A model generated the notes under the pieces. It was not told the DNA's origin. It saw nothing but the letters and a program-made list of their open reading frames with translations, and ran no database searches. Of a DNA stretch of 64,000 bases, positions 55,631 to 64,000 are shown piece after piece. Source of the DNA: Candidatus Magnetocorallium paracelense (lineage in GTDB: Bacteria; Nitrospirota; Thermodesulfovibrionia; Thermodesulfovibrionales; Magnetobacteriaceae); the NCBI GenBank assembly GCA_029001845.1, contig JAREWP010000048.1, positions 45,208-109,207 of the forward strand, written 5' to 3'. The position numbers and the translations under genes were made by a program. The stretch's first letter is position 1. Each line of letters starts with the position of its first letter.

Positions 55631-57270
55631 AGAATATGATTCTCTCTCAATTTACCGTAATCCATTTTCAACACCCTGTCTGCAACATGGAAGTACTTAT
55701 CGTCATGTGTAGCCGCAATAATCGTTTTGCCGGATTTTTTCATGTCTGTAAGGATCACCTCATAAAATCGCCTCCTGAAATCGGGATCCTGATCTGCCGC
55801 CACCTCGTCAAAGACATATACAGGTTTATCGTCCATTAATGCTATGCACATGGCAAGCCTCTTTCTCTGACCTGTAGAGAGGTTTGTGTTCGTAAACTTA
55901 CCATCTGCATAGGTGGTTTTTTCGGAAATTTCCATACTATTCAGCAGGTCATTAATTTTCCTGTTGTCAACATCCTGCAGGCCGTATAATCTGTCAAAGA
56001 GATGAAAGTCGCTGAAAATTATGGATATAAGAGCTCTGTAATGGCTGTAATTTGTTGTATTTATGACGACATCGTTGACAAACACAGAGCCTTCTGTCGG
56101 ATAATAAAGCCCTGTCAATAGTTTAAGAAATGTCGTTTTACCGCTTCCGTTTCCTCCCACGATAAAGGTCAGTTCACCTCTGTTAATGGTTAAATCAACG
56201 GGTCCCACCTTAAAGGCCTGCTGTCCGTTGGCTTCGGGATAGATAAAGGAGAGTCTTTTTAACTCGATTTTGTTGATCGACTCATGACTAAACAGAGGCG
56301 CCTCATCAAGTGTAAACTGTGAATCATCCGCCTTTTCCAGCACAAGTTCGAGGTCTTCGATCTTATCGACAGCCATATTGGCCCTTGTAAGAAGGGGAAT
56401 CAGCTCCACGATCTCACCAAGAGGCCCGATTACAAAGAGGATAACCGCTGTTACCTGAACAATTACTTCCGGTGTAATATTCGATACCTGTGGTAAAAGA
56501 AAGACGATGGCGCCCAATAATATATAAAAAAATATTTGAGCGAAAATAAAATTGGAAATGAACCTCGATTCAATACCAATCTTCATTGTCCTTGAGGTTT
56601 TGGAAATGCGTTTCAGATAATTTTCTAAAATATCGTTGCTCTTCCTGTTATCCATCTTGATCTCTTTAAAACCGCTTAAAAAATGTTTTAAAGAGTCATT
56701 ATATTCGCTTTCATGTTTAGAGTAGGAATGAAATTCTTTAAGAATGGTTGATTGATTTAAGAGGTAAATGATACTGGCCGAGCAAATCATAATAACCGAA
56801 AACCAAAACGCCGTCATCGATAAATAGGCGATATAAAAAAAGGAGAAAAAAAGCATGACAGCAGAGGAAGCGGAGCTGGACATTCTTCTGGATGCTTCGA
56901 ATATAATTTCGGAATTGTCCGAGAGCGTCGTATATATTCTGGCATCCCCGATTTCCTCGAACTTCAAAAGCTTGCAGCGTCTAATTTTATCTGCTATTCT
57001 GATATGAGCGTTGGAGATGGCGTCTCCGGTGATAATCGCCATCTGATAGAGAGTATCTCGTTTTCCAACGACAAATATTGTAATGCAAACACAGAAGAGA
57101 GCCAAATACCTGAAGTTTAAATCCATAAAATCCTGGGTGACTCTGCTTATTATAATGACAACGATGGCATTTGCTGTACCCGCCACAGCGGACTCGAAAA
57201 TAATTCGATATCCCAACCCCTTCTTGTGGTTTGATTCGCGTTTTAAAAAATCGATAATCTTTAAACCCAC
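55627..57270 (-). CDS. Cyclic-peptide-type ABC exporter (SyrD/PvdE-like)
   Basis: A 547-residue half transporter. An in-frame ATG at 57348 is possible, but GGAGAGG lies 5 bp before the GTG at 57268-57270 and the resulting protein has the usual family length; the extra 26 residues contain no membrane segment. Six helices fill residues 1-310. The ATPase domain shows Walker A VGGNGSGKTTFLKL, signature LSTGQRKRLAM and Walker B PVYVFDEVAADQDP; the DEVAADQDP form is typical of SyrD/PvdE-like exporters. It heads the operon with SPFH, binding lipoprotein, thioesterase and PPTase. Confidence 0.87.
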   Translation of the reverse strand: MGLKIIDFLKRESNHKKGLGYRIIFESAVAGTANAIVVIIISRVTQDFMDLNFRYLALFCVCITIFVVGKRDTLYQMAIITGDAISNAHIRIADKIRRCKLLKFEEIGDARIYTTLSDNSEIIFEASRRMSSSASSAVMLFFSFFYIAYLSMTAFWFSVIMICSASIIYLLNQSTILKEFHSYSKHESEYNDSLKHFLSGFKEIKMDNRKSNDILENYLKRISKTSRTMKIGIESRFISNFIFAQIFFYILLGAIVFLLPQVSNITPEVIVQVTAVILFVIGPLGEIVELIPLLTRANMAVDKIEDLELVLEKADDSQFTLDEAPLFSHESINKIELKRLSFIYPEANGQQAFKVGPVDLTINRGELTFIVGGNGSGKTTFLKLLTGLYYPTEGSVFVNDVVINTTNYSHYRALISIIFSDFHLFDRLYGLQDVDNRKINDLLNSMEISEKTTYADGKFTNTNLSTGQRKRLAMCIALMDDKPVYVFDEVAADQDPDFRRRFYEVILTDMKKSGKTIIAATHDDKYFHVADRVLKMDYGKLRENHIL

Positions 57271-57385
57271 TATTACCTCTCCAATAGAACTGACATCCCA
57301 TATGTCATTGAGGTCAGTATTATCCCATTTCGCAGAGTAAAGTATCAACCTATTAAACAGCGGTTTAAAAGAAGCAATCTGTTCG

Positions 57386-57514
57386 AAAGGTTTGACAGGA
57401 ACGGGGTTGAACGGCTTTGATCATTGCATAAGACTCACCGGGATGGTGAGGCGCAATGATCCCTCGGAGACTGCCTGCCGGGAATGAGTGAAAGCCCGTT
57501 TCTGTCAAACCTTT
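57386..57514. repeat. Nested palindromic element, about 129 bp
   Basis: Outer arms AAAGGTTTGACAGGAACGGG (57386-57405) and CCCGTTTCTGTCAAACCTTT (57495-57514) pair with one mismatch. Inside, GATCATTGC (57419-57427) pairs with GCAATGATC (57453-57461), and within that CTCACC (57434-57439) pairs with GGTGAG (57445-57450). The element is G+C-richer than its surroundings and lies between the hemY stop region and the exporter 5' end. It may be a structured RNA, an IHF-type repeat or a mobile element. Confidence 0.7.
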
Positions 57515-57630
57515 TACGGCTTAACTGCCGAATTTAGGATCAGGGGAGATTGAAGGGATTTAAGGCAAAAAGGAAAGCCATTGATATGCCGGAGCAATCA
57601 GTATTGTCGGATGTGACTCAGTCCCTTACT

Positions 57631-59010
57631 CTACTTCTCTCCGAACATAACAGAAACGATGCGATCGGCCAGCTTAAAAGAATTATCGATACAATCGTTA
57701 AACCCGATCCCCCTGTATGCATTCCCGTGGAGCCAGAGTCCGTGATTCTTTTCCATAAAAGCATCGACTTTCTCAAGGATATCTTGATGACCTCTGTTAT
57801 ATTGAGGGATAGCCCTTTCATGTCTGTATATTTTAAGCAGTTCCGGCTCTCCCTTCAGTGCCATGATTACTCTCAGTTCGTCGAGAACTCCCGATGCAAT
57901 GCGCTCCTCTGTCTGCATGGCGAAATCCGACGATCTGGCTCCTCCTGTCATAGACCGTAACAACACATGCCCATCCGGCGCCCTGTTGGGAAATATATCG
58001 GAATCCCAGAGAGTACCGAGTATTTTCAAGCCCTCCCTGCCGGGAACGAGAAAACCGAATCCATTAAGCCCACACCCAATGGCCTTCCTTTTAAAGCCCA
58101 TACAAACAACAGTCACTGCCGGATAGGGAATCCTGTTCAGCCATTCCGATATACCCTTGTCATAATCACTCAAAATACTTCCGGCAACATATCCCGGAGT
58201 GGCGAGAACCACTGCATCGGCATTCACAGAGGAATTATTCTCAAAACTCACATGCCATTCATCTTTTACAGGTTCTATATGTAAAGTACTACATCCTTTT
58301 TCAATTTTTCCTTCAAGTAATACTTCAAGTCTGTCGATAAAACTCCCCATCCCGTGATCAAATGAAGTCAATGTCCCGCCAGGACCGGCAGAAACCGATT
58401 TCCCGCTTTTCTTCGCTTCCCTTTGCATATTCAGCATACCTCTGATAAGGCTGCCGTAGCGTGATTCCAGATTATAGATCCTCGGGAAACAACTTTTAAG
58501 GGATAGCTGTTCAGGATCGCCGGCATATATCCCCGAGGCCATCGGGTCGATCAGTTTTTCAAATGCCTCTTTTCCCAACCTCCTCACGGCAAAGGTCGAG
58601 AGAGTTTCATCGCTATCTTTACCTTTTGGAGCGAACAATTCATAAAGAATTCTCAGCCTGCCTTTAATACTCAAGAGATCGGATGTAAAAAAACTAACCG
58701 GTGATTCAGGCAAACGATGAAGCATGCCTTTACTAAAGAGAAACCGTTTTCTTGCTTCATCGTTGCTCCTCAGCGGAGTAAGTTCCATCATATTTGCAAG
58801 GTCCAGAGTCTTTGGTTTATTGTCGAGAAAACCATTCACAGCTGTCTCAAGCAAATAACCATTACTGTGGTCCGTATAAATCTTCCCGCCTACCCTGTTT
58901 TCAGATTCATAAACCGTTACATCCAGATCAGGTTTTTTCCTTATTAAAAAAAAGGCAAGCGATAATCCCGATATTCCACCCCCTATAATTGCAATCTTCA
59001 TAGGATTCAC
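57631..59010 (-). CDS. hemY: Protoporphyrinogen oxidase, oxygen-dependent type
   Basis: A 459-residue FAD enzyme of haem biosynthesis. IAIIGGGISGLSLAFFL (residues 7-23) is the dinucleotide fold, followed by VYESENRVGGKI; MASGIYAGDPEQLSLKSCFPRI and the C-terminal NAYRGIGFNDCIDN are characteristic of HemY/PgoX. It turns protoporphyrinogen IX (or coproporphyrinogen III in some lineages) to the porphyrin at the membrane. No other hem gene is adjacent. Confidence 0.9.
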   Translation of the reverse strand: MNPMKIAIIGGGISGLSLAFFLIRKKPDLDVTVYESENRVGGKIYTDHSNGYLLETAVNGFLDNKPKTLDLANMMELTPLRSNDEARKRFLFSKGMLHRLPESPVSFFTSDLLSIKGRLRILYELFAPKGKDSDETLSTFAVRRLGKEAFEKLIDPMASGIYAGDPEQLSLKSCFPRIYNLESRYGSLIRGMLNMQREAKKSGKSVSAGPGGTLTSFDHGMGSFIDRLEVLLEGKIEKGCSTLHIEPVKDEWHVSFENNSSVNADAVVLATPGYVAGSILSDYDKGISEWLNRIPYPAVTVVCMGFKRKAIGCGLNGFGFLVPGREGLKILGTLWDSDIFPNRAPDGHVLLRSMTGGARSSDFAMQTEERIASGVLDELRVIMALKGEPELLKIYRHERAIPQYNRGHQDILEKVDAFMEKNHGLWLHGNAYRGIGFNDCIDNSFKLADRIVSVMFGEK

Positions 59011-59319
59011 ACTCTCTTTCTTTTCAAGATGATGATAATTTTGCTTATCACAGTCTCTATAGTATAACGTTACATCTCTACTTTTTGGTAAAATTACGGT
59101 AACGACTCAGGTAATTAGGCTGAAGCAAAAAAACTATTGACTTGGGAATGTTGGTCAATAAAAACGTAAAGCTTTATCGATTTTTTAACATTTGAGCTTT
59201 GCCATTCATTTGGCATTTGAGCTTTGAGTTTTGTCATTCATAAATATTGGTGTTTTTTTGCGCAAAATTTCATTTATAAGCGAATAAGTAATTACAAGTA
59301 AACAGAAAACGATCTATTC
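59011..59319. other. 309-bp intergenic region with repeats
   Basis: Between divergent genes. Contains a degenerate GTAACGACTCAGG...GGCTGAAG end (59101-59126), an ATTTGAGCTTTG word repeated at about 59190 and 59216, and the second copy of the 42-bp repeat (59242-59283). The amidohydrolase start follows after 36 bp. Confidence 0.55.
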
Positions 59320-60372
59320 ATGATGGTACGTACTATTTTAAAATCAAAGGGAATATACACCGGTTCCGAGTTTATCGAAAAAGGCGCTATTATCGTAGAA
59401 AACAACATTGTTAAAGAAATTACCAATTCTCCTTACATTGACAAAACAAAAGACGATATAAAAGACTTTAGCAACCACTTCATCATTCCCCTACTCTGCG
59501 ACTACCATTTACACTTCCAGTCAAAAAAATCTTTCATGGAAACGATCCATCAACTACGCTCATACGGTATATCCACTGCCTTTGAAGGAGGCGATCCCGA
59601 TCTTTCAGGTATAAAAGCAAAAAAAGAAGGTGTGGTAAACAGATTCTACGTGAAAACATCGGGCGCCGCATTATACAAGTCAGGCGGATACGGCGGTTTT
59701 TTAGGAAGGGGAGTCAATAATACTAATGAAGCAAAAATTATGATAAAGAAACTGTACTCCCTGAATGTGGATTATATAAAAATCGTAAACTCCGGGATAT
59801 TTTTACCTGAAAGCAACACGATAACCGACGGAGGCTTTAAAGCAGATGAACTTAGCGAGATGATCGGTTTCTGCAACCATTTAGGGCTGGATGTCTACTG
59901 CCATGCAAACGGAGAGAGGGCCATACGAGAGGCTGTTCTTGCAGGCGCAAAGGCGATTATACACGGCTTTTTTCCGTCACAGGCGACAATATCCCTGATA
60001 TCTGACAGAGGAGTCATATTTATTCCGACACTTTATGCATTAAAAAGCCTTAAAACAATATATAAAACACAAAAAGCGAGGGATAACCTTTCAAAGGCGG
60101 AAGAGACTCATATGGAGACAATCAGGAGATCCATCGAACTGAAAGTCAAAGTCCTCCCCGGCAGCGACTCCGGCCCATTCTTTATTCCCTATGGAAAGGC
60201 CTGTCAGGAAGAGGCGGTTTTGCTGCGGCAGCTCGGGATGACCATAGATGATCTGGTTAAATCTTCAAAGATAAATCAAATTTCACAGGGAAATGAGGCA
60301 GCGTTTTTGCTGTTTAACGGAAGCACCTTTACCGGGCCTGAAATAAATAAAGATGAGATGCAAAATGTATAA
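59320..60372 (+). CDS. Amidohydrolase (imidazolonepropionase-like)
   Basis: A 350-residue metal-dependent hydrolase. H63 and H65 in CDYHLHF, K154 in DYIKIVNSG, H195 in YCHANGE, H215 in IIHGFF and D283 in PGSDSGP give the full metal and catalytic set of subtype-I amidohydrolases. The substrate is not evident. The first two codons are both ATG; no clear ribosome-binding site precedes them. The 42-bp repeat end is immediately upstream. Confidence 0.85.
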   Translation: MMVRTILKSKGIYTGSEFIEKGAIIVENNIVKEITNSPYIDKTKDDIKDFSNHFIIPLLCDYHLHFQSKKSFMETIHQLRSYGISTAFEGGDPDLSGIKAKKEGVVNRFYVKTSGAALYKSGGYGGFLGRGVNNTNEAKIMIKKLYSLNVDYIKIVNSGIFLPESNTITDGGFKADELSEMIGFCNHLGLDVYCHANGERAIREAVLAGAKAIIHGFFPSQATISLISDRGVIFIPTLYALKSLKTIYKTQKARDNLSKAEETHMETIRRSIELKVKVLPGSDSGPFFIPYGKACQEEAVLLRQLGMTIDDLVKSSKINQISQGNEAAFLLFNGSTFTGPEINKDEMQNV

Positions 60373-60410
60373 CTTATTTTTACTCATAGACTTAGTTATG
60401 GAGGCGAACA

Positions 60411-60845
60411 TTATTCCTCTGTAATTATCTCTTCAATAACGGCGTTGTACTCAGTCTTTTTCTCAAGTTTTGATGAAATTGCTTTTACCAGCAGCAGCGA
60501 CACACCTAATGAGGTAAAGCCGGCAGCAGCGGAAAGAGCGTCAGGATCGGAAGTCGAGACAATATCCGGGAGATAGAGTCTGCCTAAAACAGCACCTATG
60601 ATAAGTGCTAATGCCGGGAAACCGTAAATCAGCAGAGAACCTTTAATATATGACGCAGCCTGTGTGACCACTTTTACTTTGTCGCCGATTTTTGCGTCTG
60701 CTACGTTAATCGCTTCCATTTCAGCATCTCCTTCTGTTGAGACGAGACATTTACCTTCGGTGCAACTGTCACATGCACTGCTTCGCTGAATCAGAACCAA
60801 TGCTTTTGGGCCGTCGATCTTTTTTACAATACCTCTCTCATCCAT
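60411..60845 (-). CDS. RseC-family SoxR-reducing-system protein
   Basis: A 144-residue protein with an N-terminal cytoplasmic part with three cysteines (ACDSCTEGKC) and two membrane helices (about 70-90 and 105-123). This is the RseC/PF04246 pattern, linked to SoxR reduction, Rnf and thiamine metabolism. No rsx/rnf genes are nearby. It is followed by the DUF2062 gene on the same strand. Confidence 0.85.
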   Translation of the reverse strand: MDERGIVKKIDGPKALVLIQRSSACDSCTEGKCLVSTEGDAEMEAINVADAKIGDKVKVVTQAASYIKGSLLIYGFPALALIIGAVLGRLYLPDIVSTSDPDALSAAAGFTSLGVSLLLVKAISSKLEKKTEYNAVIEEIITEE

Positions 60846-60921
60846 GTTCGATCTCCATTGGAAAGGAATTTTTATTGAAAAGTCTTTCCTGTCCTTTTCT
60901 TGTCGCTTCTCTTATGATAAA

Positions 60922-61482
60922 TTATAAATTCTTAAGTTTTTCTCTCTGCTTTTCAATTTTTTTCTTTCGTTTTATCTGATATTTCTCTACAAAATAATAT
61001 GAGGTATAATATCCGACAATGGCGAGGGGAATTCCCAAAATAATACCGCCAACAGCGAGGGCTAAAAAAATTCCGGGTGCATTTTCAAAGATATTGATCA
61101 GAGCGCTTGGATTTTCCAGTTGCGAGAGTCTCATTGTTTTATGAACCGGGATAAGTCTGGAACCGGCCAAATATGTAATACTGTATAAAAAAGGGGCAGT
61201 TAACGGGTTGGTTATGAGTACGCCGACAGTTGCCGAGAGTTTATTCCAGCCCAGTAATGCAGAAAAGAAAATTGCCAGCGCAATCTGAATGCCGAATGTG
61301 GGAGACATCCCTATAAAAAGACCTAGTGCAAACCCCAGAGCTATTTCTCTTGGATGACCGTGTATCTTGAGAAACCTACGGTACGCTTTTTTGGTCAGTG
61401 TAAAGAGTCTGCCTTTGAATAATCCCTTTTTTCGGCTCTTCTCCTGTCTGCAATCCGGTGAGGCGGCTTCTTTTAGACTCAT
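60922..61482 (-). CDS. DUF2062 membrane protein
   Basis: A 186-residue protein with two or three helices. GHPREIALGFALGLFIGMSPTFGIQIALAI is the clear DUF2062 signature; LLGWNKLSATVGVLITNPLTAPFLYS follows. The family is often encoded near glycosyltransferases and its role is unknown. Basic N-terminal region and lysine-rich tail. Confidence 0.88.
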   Translation of the reverse strand: MSLKEAASPDCRQEKSRKKGLFKGRLFTLTKKAYRRFLKIHGHPREIALGFALGLFIGMSPTFGIQIALAIFFSALLGWNKLSATVGVLITNPLTAPFLYSITYLAGSRLIPVHKTMRLSQLENPSALINIFENAPGIFLALAVGGIILGIPLAIVGYYTSYYFVEKYQIKRKKKIEKQREKLKNL

Positions 61483-61792
61483 TTAATATCCTCATGATTG
61501 CAAGGTAATAATTTTACTGAAAGAGAGAGAGCAAAATTGTACATAGCAGTTAATAATAAAATACTTTAAATCTCTCTTGCAATAAAGGGCTACGGTTTTT
61601 TTAGTTTTTTGGTGACTGTAGAGCTTTTCGACTGAATATACAATTTGACTTGTCTTGTTACACTTCTCCCTACCCAGCTGACAGACTGTTTGTGAAACAG
61701 TCGTTATTTTTGCTCCCTCTCCCCCTTTGAAGCTTATCGTGTCCCACATTTATAACCGGACACAGTGGGTTGACATATGTTAAGTTAACCGC
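61483..61792. other. 310-bp intergenic region with hairpin
   Basis: Contains a perfect 8-bp stem GACTGTTT/AAACAGTC at 61684-61702 followed by GTTATTTTT, a possible plus-strand terminator. TTGACA at 61773 is a possible -35 box for the DruA-like gene. CCGCATGATAGTATGCGG (about 61790-61807) is a small palindrome at the start of that gene. The short frames in this stretch are not convincing genes. Confidence 0.45.
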
Positions 61793-62269
61793 ATGATAGT
61801 ATGCGGCAAAGAATTTACAACAGAGCATATAGAAATGATAAAAGATATAATAGCAGAGAACAGTCGGATATCGCACGGTAAATTGTCTCGCTATGTATGT
61901 GAAGCCCTTGATTGGCAGAGCAGCAATGGTAAATTGAAAGAGATGAGTTGCCGAGTTGCGCTTTTGAAGTTGGAGCGTAAAGGTATTATCACTCTTCCTC
62001 ATATTTATGAAAAGCCCGATGTAGAGAAGAGGGTAGCTATTGAAGACAGGATAACAGAGTATCAGAAAGCAGAATGTGATTTGAGCGAGTTGGGTCAGAT
62101 AGAGATAGTGAAAACAGGAAGCCGATACAGTAAGAGTTATGAGAGGTGGAAGGAAATGATGAACAGAGCTCATTATCTTGGAAGCGGCCCTTTGTGCGGT
62201 CAACAGATAAAGTATCTTGTAGAGAGTGAGCATTACGGTTATATAGGTGTAGATAGTCAAGAGAAATGA
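61793..62269 (+). pseudogene. DruA/DUF4338-family gene, 3'-truncated
   Basis: The 158 codons match the N-terminal part of DUF4338 proteins, the family that includes DruA of Druantia defence and many transposon-linked genes: ISHGKLSRYVCEALDWQSSN, MSCRVALLKLERKGIITLP and HYLGSGPLCGQQIKYLVES. Family members run to 280 residues or more, but here the frame ends at DSQEK, where the IS21-like end begins. The catalytic half is missing. No druB-E genes are in the window. Confidence 0.75.
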
Positions 62270-62304
62270 CCCCCTATCGGCAAATAAAAATGACCCCTCC
62301 TGGT
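62268..62304. mobile_element. IS21-like terminal scar
   Basis: AATGACCCCCTATCGGCAAA followed by TAAAAATGACCCCTCC has the TGACCCC direct-repeat structure and the CTATCGGCAAA motif typical of IS21-family ends. No istA or istB gene is present, so only an end remains. It interrupts the DruA-like gene on the left and abuts the HEAT-repeat frame on the right. Confidence 0.6.
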
Positions 62305-62307
62305 TAA

Positions 62308-63264
62308 TTAAAAAAATTTATTAATGACAGCAAATCCGATTACAGGCGGGAAGCTCTTATGACGCTTTCTAAATTCAACGATCCCCGTGCAGTTGAGGCG
62401 ATTTATGATTGCTTTGACGATGAAAATCCTGATATTCATGAACTCTCAGTCATTAAACTGGGGGAAAAGAAAGACCAGCGATCTGTGATACCTTTACTAA
62501 ATTTGCTGAACGAAGACAAAACTGAAAATGAAGATGATGTTATAGAGATACTGGGAAATTTGCAGGTCATCATGGCAGTGGAGCCGATAATAAAAAAGTT
62601 AAAAGATGAAGATTTGAAGGTGCGTTTAAGTTCTGCAGAAGCTCTGGGAACGATTAGCAATGAAAGAGCGATAGAGCCCCTTATGTCTCTTTTAAAGGAT
62701 GAAAACCCGATGCTTCGAGAGAAAGCTGTAAAGGCGCTTAAAAAGATAAACTCCTCACAGGCGGTTTTACCGGTTATCGCTGCATTAAATGACAGCGATA
62801 TGAAGGTAAGGGATGCTTCCGTGCAAGCTCTGGGTGTTTTTAAGGATACCAGAGCCGTGGAGCCTCTTATCTCTTTATTTAAAATAGAGAAGAGGAGATC
62901 GATCAAAAAAAACGCAGCACTGGCATTATCTATTATTAATGATCCCGTTGCGGTTGGAGTGCTGATAAATGCATTAGATGATAAGAGATACGATAGTGAT
63001 TATTTAGCGCTTGCTCTTACTAAATTTAAAACTCCACAGGCGGAAGATGCTTTATCGCAATTATTCCAAAAAAGCGATTGGGAGGCCATAGAAGGAGCTC
63101 ACAACTATTATATAGCCAAATATGCACCGGGGAATGAAAAAAAGATCATCAAAGCACTAAAAAAAACCAATTCTCCTTCAATGGCTCATACTATGAAGAG
63201 AAGTGGAAATGCTATGCTGCGGAAGGCAGCAGAAGAGTGGATAGATGATAATCAACTGCATTAG
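62308..63264 (+). pseudogene. HEAT-repeat protein, 5'-truncated at IS scar
   Basis: The annotated ATG at 62359 starts mid-repeat: the preceding in-frame codons, from 62308, encode FINDSKSDYRREAL, which is the first half of a HEAT unit that continues into MTLSKFNDPRAVEAI. No start codon precedes these before the stop at 62305, where the IS end lies. So the gene has lost its 5' part. The remaining 300 residues hold about eight HEAT/PBS-type units of 31 residues (for example VRLSSAEALGTISNERAIEPL, VRDASVQALGVFKDTRAVEPL). It may still be translated from the ATG. Such proteins bind partners or act with phycobilin-lyase-like folds. Confidence 0.7.
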
Positions 63265-63479
63265 TCACTAATGCAATTCATACTACTCGTTTTCCCTGTT
63301 TCCATAGTCCATGCCGGTATTATTACTCTCAGTTTAACAGGCCATTACCACATCCCGTGGAAATCCCTCTATAATAAATATCGCCTCAACTTCGATCCCA
63401 GACCATCCAATCTCAAAGATACTGAACTCAGAAGACCGGTTATCTCCCGCCTTTCCGTCTTAGGATCTGCGCAAAAATA
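63265..63479. other. Possible transposase-tail remnant
   Basis: A short frame of 69 codons ends LSVLGSAQK directly at TCTGCGCAAAAATAAA (63466-63481), the same sequence as the ends of the 170-bp element at 21658-21827. It could be the decayed 3' end of the transposase that moves that element, but no family is recognisable. Confidence 0.3.
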
Positions 63480-63524
63480 AACTGAAAAAAGCATTTAGCA
63501 GTCAGCTAAATGCTTTTTTCAGTT
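63480..63524. terminator. Perfect 20-bp inverted repeat, bidirectional terminator
   Basis: AACTGAAAAAAGCATTTAGC and GCTAAATGCTTTTTTCAGTT flank AGTCA. The stem has an A-run on one side and a T-run on the other, as in a bidirectional rho-independent terminator. It lies just beyond the stop of the minus-strand coiled-coil gene. Confidence 0.8.
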
Positions 63525-63528
63525 ATGT

Positions 63529-63981
63529 TTATATTTTAAATAATTTCTCAATGAGTTTTATAAAGGTGGGATTAGCGAATGTAAGGGCTATTAAGGCGAT
63601 GGCTATAAAGATATTTAACTTAAAATTCAAACTCATAAACTTCCCATTCATTTCATTTTCAAGGCTTTTAAACCTACCATTTATTTCGTTTTCCAGGCTT
63701 TTGAATCTTACATCCATCTCGTTCTCAAGTCTTTTAAACCTCTCATCTACTAAATTAAACCTCTCTTCAAATATCTCTCTTGTTACAAGCTCGTTCTTGA
63801 GTTCCTCTTTGAGTTCGATCTTAATATGATTCTTTTTTTCTACTATCACCTTTTCAGCCTTTTCATCAATAGCGTCAATAGCTGTTTCAATAGCTCTGGC
63901 GAATATCTCCGCCTTCTGCTTCTCTTCAAATGCCTCTTCTAAGAGGACAAAGGCTTCTCTTGGTAATGCGTAGCTTGCCAT
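63529..63981 (-). CDS. DUF1640-like coiled-coil membrane protein
   Basis: A 150-residue protein. A coiled coil (about 40-120) with heptads of the form RFKSLENE-(I/M)-NG-RFKSLENE occurs in tandem, then one membrane helix (about 122-142, FIAIALIALTFANPTFI). Architecture is the same as at 9917-10294, though the repeats differ. The N-terminal part (LPREAFVLLEEAFEEKQKAE) resembles DUF1640/bubblin-type proteins, which are often found in several copies per genome. Function unknown. Confidence 0.75.
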   Translation of the reverse strand: MASYALPREAFVLLEEAFEEKQKAEIFARAIETAIDAIDEKAEKVIVEKKNHIKIELKEELKNELVTREIFEERFNLVDERFKRLENEMDVRFKSLENEINGRFKSLENEMNGKFMSLNFKLNIFIAIALIALTFANPTFIKLIEKLFKI

Positions 63982-64000
63982 GATTAAGTATTTATAACAT

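Noticed and set aside
57550..57960. 136-codon plus-strand frame
   Set aside because: Antisense to the well-supported hemY gene and without family motifs.
61492..61749. 85-codon minus-strand frame
   Set aside because: Unremarkable product, no ribosome-binding site, overlaps a hairpin; treated as intergenic.
61773..61800. TTGACA...ATGATA promoter for the DruA-like gene
   Set aside because: The -10-like box would overlap the start codon; only noted as a possible -35 word.
61670..62260. 196-codon minus-strand frame
   Set aside because: It is antisense to the DruA-like frame, which has clear family motifs; the translated product has no recognisable features.

Overview
The window looks like a chromosomal segment of a Gram-negative, AT-rich bacterium. 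Support comes from an LptA/OstA-domain protein, a heptosyltransferase-type GT9, an RseC-family protein, a two-partner-secretion exoprotein and several periplasmic binding proteins. The mix of chemotaxis receptors, multi-PAS/GAF kinases, CHAT and CHASE2 proteins, an Rpn-type nuclease and a B12-binding radical SAM protein fits a Desulfobacterota/SAR324-like environmental lineage. That placement is inference; no rRNA or tRNA gene was seen. Intergenic spaces are unusually rich in short, diverged, inverted-repeat elements.

Layout. Positions 1-5544 (minus) carry the 5' part of a GMC oxidoreductase, a GT39-like membrane glycosyltransferase and a tight GtrB/GtrII-like/secreted-protein cluster, probably for glycan decoration. 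5823-8775 (minus) is a three-gene group: metallophosphoesterase, DUF1028-TPR and DUF362. 9035-10294 holds TM2, CBS-pair and coiled-coil membrane proteins. 10581-18620 is the most unusual block: a secreted TPR-CHAT caspase-like protein, a CHASE2-adenylate cyclase, a filamentous-haemagglutinin-type TpsA exoprotein and a convergent DUF928 protein. 18662-21537 adds an Rpn-family nuclease/transposase and a secreted ten-repeat propeller protein with a BACON domain in the middle.

21538-23832 is a small defence/mobile island: a histidine-kinase 3' remnant, a 170-bp MITE-like element and an RloB/RloA (AbiL-like) pair. 23905-31912 (minus) has a histidine kinase, two chemotaxis receptors, an LptA-domain protein and an RNase Z-like hydrolase. 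32285-37269 (plus) has galT, a GAF/PAS kinase, a lone receiver and an iron-sulfur RNA uracil methyltransferase. 37289-44855 has two large membrane proteins of GT-C/YfhO type, the first visibly richer in G+C, then a radical SAM/GT4 pair. 45024-50595 (minus) has a receiver-kinase hybrid and a three-PAS kinase preceded, in the same transcription unit, by a periplasmic binding protein.

50810-57270 has a GT9 gene and a minus-strand operon with the accessory functions of a peptide-synthetase pathway but no synthetase: cyclic-peptide-type ABC exporter, SPFH protein, binding lipoprotein, small membrane protein, type II thioesterase and phosphopantetheinyl transferase. 57386-59010 has a nested palindromic element and protoporphyrinogen oxidase. 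59320-61482 has an amidohydrolase, RseC and DUF2062. 61793-63981 contains a 3'-truncated DruA/DUF4338 gene, an IS21-like terminal scar and a 5'-truncated HEAT-repeat gene, and closes with a second coiled-coil membrane protein.
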